From positions 1,612,001 through 1,676,000 of the forward strand of contig JAFKAC010000005.1 of NCBI GenBank assembly GCA_025766275.1: a stretch of 64,000 nt of DNA, read 5' to 3'. The notes beneath the pieces are model-generated. The model ran no database searches. It was not told the origin of the DNA and worked only from the letters and a program-made list of their open reading frames with translations. The translations under genes and the position numbers were made by a program. Every line of letters starts with the position of its first letter. Position 1 is the stretch's first letter. This document shows, piece by piece, positions 60,814 to 64,000 of this stretch. The stretch comes from Lactarius indigo (Eukaryota > Basidiomycota > Agaricomycetes > Russulales > Russulaceae).

Positions 60814-62834
60814 ATGTCCTGGAGACTCGGAAAAAGCAAAAAGGCAACTCTCACCCCCGATCGTGATGACGCCGCGTCCACTCGTTCCATAACCCCAACG
60901 CCAGGCGACGACAAACCCTACTTCCGCACCGGCATCCTCTCCATTCGCGTCTTGTGGGCGGAAGGTCTTTCCGTGCCTCAGGGTACCCAGGTCCCCGCCG
61001 TCGTCCAAGCCGCGCTCTCCTCTCAACAGGCGATGGTTGCCGCGTCCATTTCCCCCGCTAGTGTCTCCCAGTCCAGGCTTGCTGCCCGGGGCAAGCGCGA
61101 CAGTGTACAACGCACTCAATGTTGGTGGCTTCCATACATCGTCATGGAATTCGAAGTAAACCAAATCCTCATCACTCCTCTCGGTGGTGAGCTCGATAAG
61201 CCTCTCTACATGTATCAGGCCCACTTGTACGTGCAGCGTGGTCAACTCCTTGACTACCGCTTACCGTGACACCTGCAGTGATGTATCCCGCAATTCTGAG
61301 ATATCTCTGCAGTCTTACTTGCGCAAGGAAGAGCCGAAACGCGGTGCCGACGACGACATGGGCAACGACGTCTTCCTCGGGGGTATCAAGTTCACCCCAG
61401 ATTTTGATAACTTGGCCACTCAAGATCAGTGGTACGATCTCAATGGCGGAAGTGGGAAAATTCTCGTTGGTGTATCTTTCCAGCCGAGTAGCGTGAGTTC
61501 TTTCATACATTTGTTCACCCCCTTTGTAAGACCATATATCACAGGGCCGCCCACTCACCATTGACGACTTCGAATTGACCACGGTTATCGGCAAAGGCAG
61601 TTTCGGCAAGGTTATGCAAGTCCGTAAGCGAGATACGCAGCGTATCTACGCCCTGAAGACGATACGCAAGGCCCATATTGTGGATCGTGGAGAGATCACG
61701 CATACACTTGCCGAACGTCTCGTGCTTTCACGAGTAACGAACCCTTTCATTGTACCACTCAAGTTCAGCTTCCAGTCCGAGCAAAAGTTGTATCTCGTGC
61801 TTGCGTCTGTATACTCCCCTTCACCCTGTGTTTGCTCTAATCCGTTCCTATAGATTTGTCAACGGAGGAGAGCTATTCCACCATCTCCAACGTGAACAAA
61901 AGTTTAACGAGGAACGCAGTCGCTTCTACAGCGCTGAGCTCCTTCTCGCACTCGAACACTTGCACGATCTAGATGTCGTTTATCGGTAAAACATTGCGCA
62001 TTCTGTTCCCGATCACTCATGCCGATCACTTCCGCAGTGATCTCAAGCCAGAAAACATCCTTCTCGATTACACAGGACACATCGCCCTTTGCGATTTCGG
62101 GTTGTGCAAGCTCAACATGAAGGATAACGACATGACCAACACATTTTGCGGAACTCCAGAGTACCTCGCCCCAGAGATTCTGAATGGTGCCGGATACAGT
62201 TGCGTCGGCAGATGGCATTAAGTTTCTATACACTTCGTGCTTGTGTCTCATCTTGTCTCACAGACCGGACAATCGATTGGTGGACTTTGGGAGTTCTCTT
62301 GTACGAAATGCTCGTGGGGCTTCCCCCGTTCTACGATGGTGCGTACCCGGCTCCCCTCGTCCCCGATCGGGTAGGCTAAAATGACGCTCTAGAAATCACG
62401 GACAAGATGTACGAGAAGATCCTGCGCGACCCACTCGTCTTCCCAGACGAGGTCGCGGCCAGCGCGCGATCGATCCTCACAGGCCTCCTCACGCGTGACC
62501 CCGCGCAGCGTCTAGGCGTGAACGGTGCGGAGGAGATCAAGCGTCACCCGTTCTTCGAGAAGATCGACTGGCAGCGGCTCGCGCAGAAGAAGATCCAACC
62601 CCCGTTCAAGCCAAGCGTCCGTAGTCCCGTAGATGTATCCAACTTCGACACCGTCTTCACCGCGGAGCAGCCCCTCGACTCTGTCGTCGAAGGCTCGCAG
62701 CTGTCCCAGACGGTCCAGGCGCAGTTCGAGGGTGAGCGTGCCGTGATTGCAGTGTGGATGTTCATCTAAACGGCTTTTTTCTGGCCCTAGGGTTCTCGTA
62801 CAATGCACGTGGTCTCACCGCGGATGCAGACTAA
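60814..62834 (+). CDS. AGC protein kinase, YPK1/Gad8 type
   Basis: Ser/Thr kinase acting below TORC2 and PDK1 in plasma-membrane lipid and stress control. Start at 60814 ([15 protein letters not shown]). A C2-like N-terminal region ([46 protein letters not shown]) precedes the kinase. Kinase motifs: [15 protein letters not shown], Lys in YALKTIRKA, Glu in [21 protein letters not shown], and VVYR joined to [14 protein letters not shown] across an intron. DFG is in [10 protein letters not shown], the T-loop is [14 protein letters not shown], followed by [22 protein letters not shown]. The tail holds [20 protein letters not shown] and a hydrophobic motif FEGFSYN formed by joining the last exon. 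All expected sites for PDK1 and TORC2 phosphorylation are present. The gene ends with TAA at 62832-62834. Confidence 0.9.
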
Positions 62835-63222
62835 CGACCATCAAACAAGTCTAGCGATCTAGTCTCGACTCGTTCATTCATTCGCTCGCTCTATCAGCCG
62901 CCCCCCTGCTAAATTGGTTCTCCGCTCGTTTGCGAATTCTCATCTCCCTGTCTCATAACTTAGTGTGCCCGGCGTACGCTGGATTTTTCTTTTTTAATTA
63001 CTCCTGTCATTTTTAGTTGCTGATCCGTATCGCTCATTATTACTTCAATCGTTGCATGCCCGCCATACCATAGCCCACCCCACTCCTCTCCTTCCCTGCG
63101 AATAATACCCTTACTGTCATAGTCCCTCGTTTGTCCTTGTCATACCAGTACCCTCCCCTCAATCGGAGTTTGATCGTCATCCGGGTGCATAGTAAGGTAT
63201 AGGGGTATTCTTATGATATACT
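62835..63222. other. Convergent spacer, no gene seen
   Basis: 3' flanks of the kinase gene (+) and the permease gene (-). Pyrimidine-rich and AT-rich patches only. Confidence 0.45.
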
Positions 63223-64000
63223 CTACGCAACGAGGTAATATGCGGCCCAAGCCCAGCGTGCGCGCCCACGCAGGCGCTGCGAGCGCGCCTCGTCCTCATG
63301 CTCGTCGACCTGCCCCTCCTCGTGCTCGTCATGATAAAGATCTACACGTGTTAAATCAACAAAGTCGAAGAACGGCTGGGCCGGGCGTGGTGATGCTGGG
63401 AGGTGACGGACGCGCTGGACGAGGAGCCAGAGCAGGTACATGAGCGCCATCACGGGCAATTGAATATAGAACGAGAAGAAGTTGGCTGCGGAGAAGCGGG
63501 GTATGACGGAAGACCACCCTTGAACTGCGCAGTGATGCCGAACAGAAGGACACGACGCAGGATCAACAGAGCAGACACACAGAAAGACACACAGAAATTT
63601 CTGATTAGCTCCCAAATTCAAGCGACAGAAGGTGGAGAAATACGCACTGAGGAGGATGGCCGATACGGCTGTGATCTGATACGAACGGCGTGTCAGCGAA
63701 ACGCGACGGGGTAGTCGGCGAAGAGGAAATAAGCGCGCACCACGAAAGGAGGGCCCCACGGCCACGTCCACTGCGCGCGAAACTTCATCTCCGAGAGCGG
63801 TCGGCCTTGCGTCTTCCACGCTGTGCGGAGGCGCCACGACGCGATTCCAATGGACAGCCAGGCAATCTACGATGCACACGCGAACACGTGAACATGGAGC
63901 ACTGCACCGCCCGCAGCAAAAAAAAAGTGTGGGTGCTCTCCCCCGTACCTGGCAGGACACGCCGAGAAGAGTCTGCAGCCATGCCCACAACTGGCCGTTT
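63223..64000 (-). CDS. Amino acid permease, C-terminal part (cut by window edge)
   Basis: Second amino acid permease of the window; its 5' part lies beyond the right edge. Visible pieces: LWAWLQTLLGV at the edge, then after an intron IAWLSIGIASWRLRTAW and LSEMKFRAQWTWPWGPPFV, typical of the loop and last membrane segments of AAP/YAT permeases. Next is QGWSSVIPRFSAANFFSFYIQLPVMALMYLLWL, the final membrane pair (split here into separate reading), and a hydrophilic tail VDLTRVDLYHDEHEE ending RARWAWAAYYLVA before the stop at 63223. Introns are short and much fewer than in the permease at 26-29 kb. Confidence 0.8.
   Translation of the reverse strand, partial: NGQLWAWLQTLLGVSCQVRGRAPTLFFCCGRCSAPCSRVRVCIVDCLAVHWNRVVAPPHSVEDARPTALGDEVSRAVDVAVGPSFRGARLFPLRRLPRRVSLTRRSYQITAVSAILLSAYFSTFCRLNLGANQKFLCVFLCVCSVDPASCPSVRHHCAVQGWSSVIPRFSAANFFSFYIQLPVMALMYLLWLLVQRVRHLPASPRPAQPFFDFVDLTRVDLYHDEHEEGQVDEHEDEARSQRLRGRARWAWAAYYLVA

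Overview
The window looks like nuclear DNA of a filamentous basidiomycete, most likely an Agaricomycete. Genes are split by many short introns (about 50-60 bases, GT-AG), packed closely on both strands and often divergent with short shared upstream regions. The proteins are fungal: Zn2Cys6 regulator, Mob2, RanGAP, Pex24/29-type peroxin, CSC1 channel, non-reducing polyketide synthase and fungal amino acid permeases. Exon joins given here were read by eye from frame, splice signals and family conservation; none is backed by RNA.

Layout. 0.3-3.1 kb: a regulator with two C2H2 fingers plus a Zn2Cys6 cluster (+). 4.1-5.2 kb: Mob2 kinase activator (+). 7.0-9.6 kb: a DUF3605-type gene (-) divergent from a SAC3/GANP-like gene (+). 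9.8-11.0 kb: RanGAP (-). 11.6-15.3 kb: a large PLP-dependent group II decarboxylase (-). 15.3-17.8 kb: a gene-poor spacer carrying a 277-bp MITE. 17.8-24.3 kb: a non-reducing polyketide synthase, SAT-KS-AT-PT-ACP-TE (+). 26.2-29.4 kb: an extremely intron-rich amino acid permease (+). 29.7-31.1 kb: a peroxin (-) divergent from a conserved hypothetical (+). 34.7-38.1 kb: tRNA isopentenyltransferase (-) and PRP38 (-). 38.3-41.6 kb: a GPI-type aspartic protease (+) and the complex I subunit NDUFS4 (+). 42-43.1 kb: an unrecognised gene (-), divergent from a CSC1/OSCA-type channel at 43.2-47.9 kb (+).

49-59 kb is a tandem array of four GRE2/dihydroflavonol-reductase-like genes with their promoters and spacers. 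Copies 2 and 3 are intact (339 and 342 codons); copies 1 and 4 carry clear inactivating changes, and a decayed ankyrin-repeat fragment lies between copies 2 and 3. 59.2-62.8 kb: a VAP/Scs2 MSP-domain protein (-) divergent from a YPK1/Gad8-type AGC kinase (+). The right edge cuts a second amino acid permease (-).

The best candidates for unexplored biology are the polyketide synthase locus, with a decarboxylase and a permease as neighbours and a MITE in the shared intergenic region, and the reductase array, a case of gene birth and death. Three genes (the regulator, PRP38 and the polyketide synthase) each need one extra base removed to keep frame. These may be assembly errors or real lesions.
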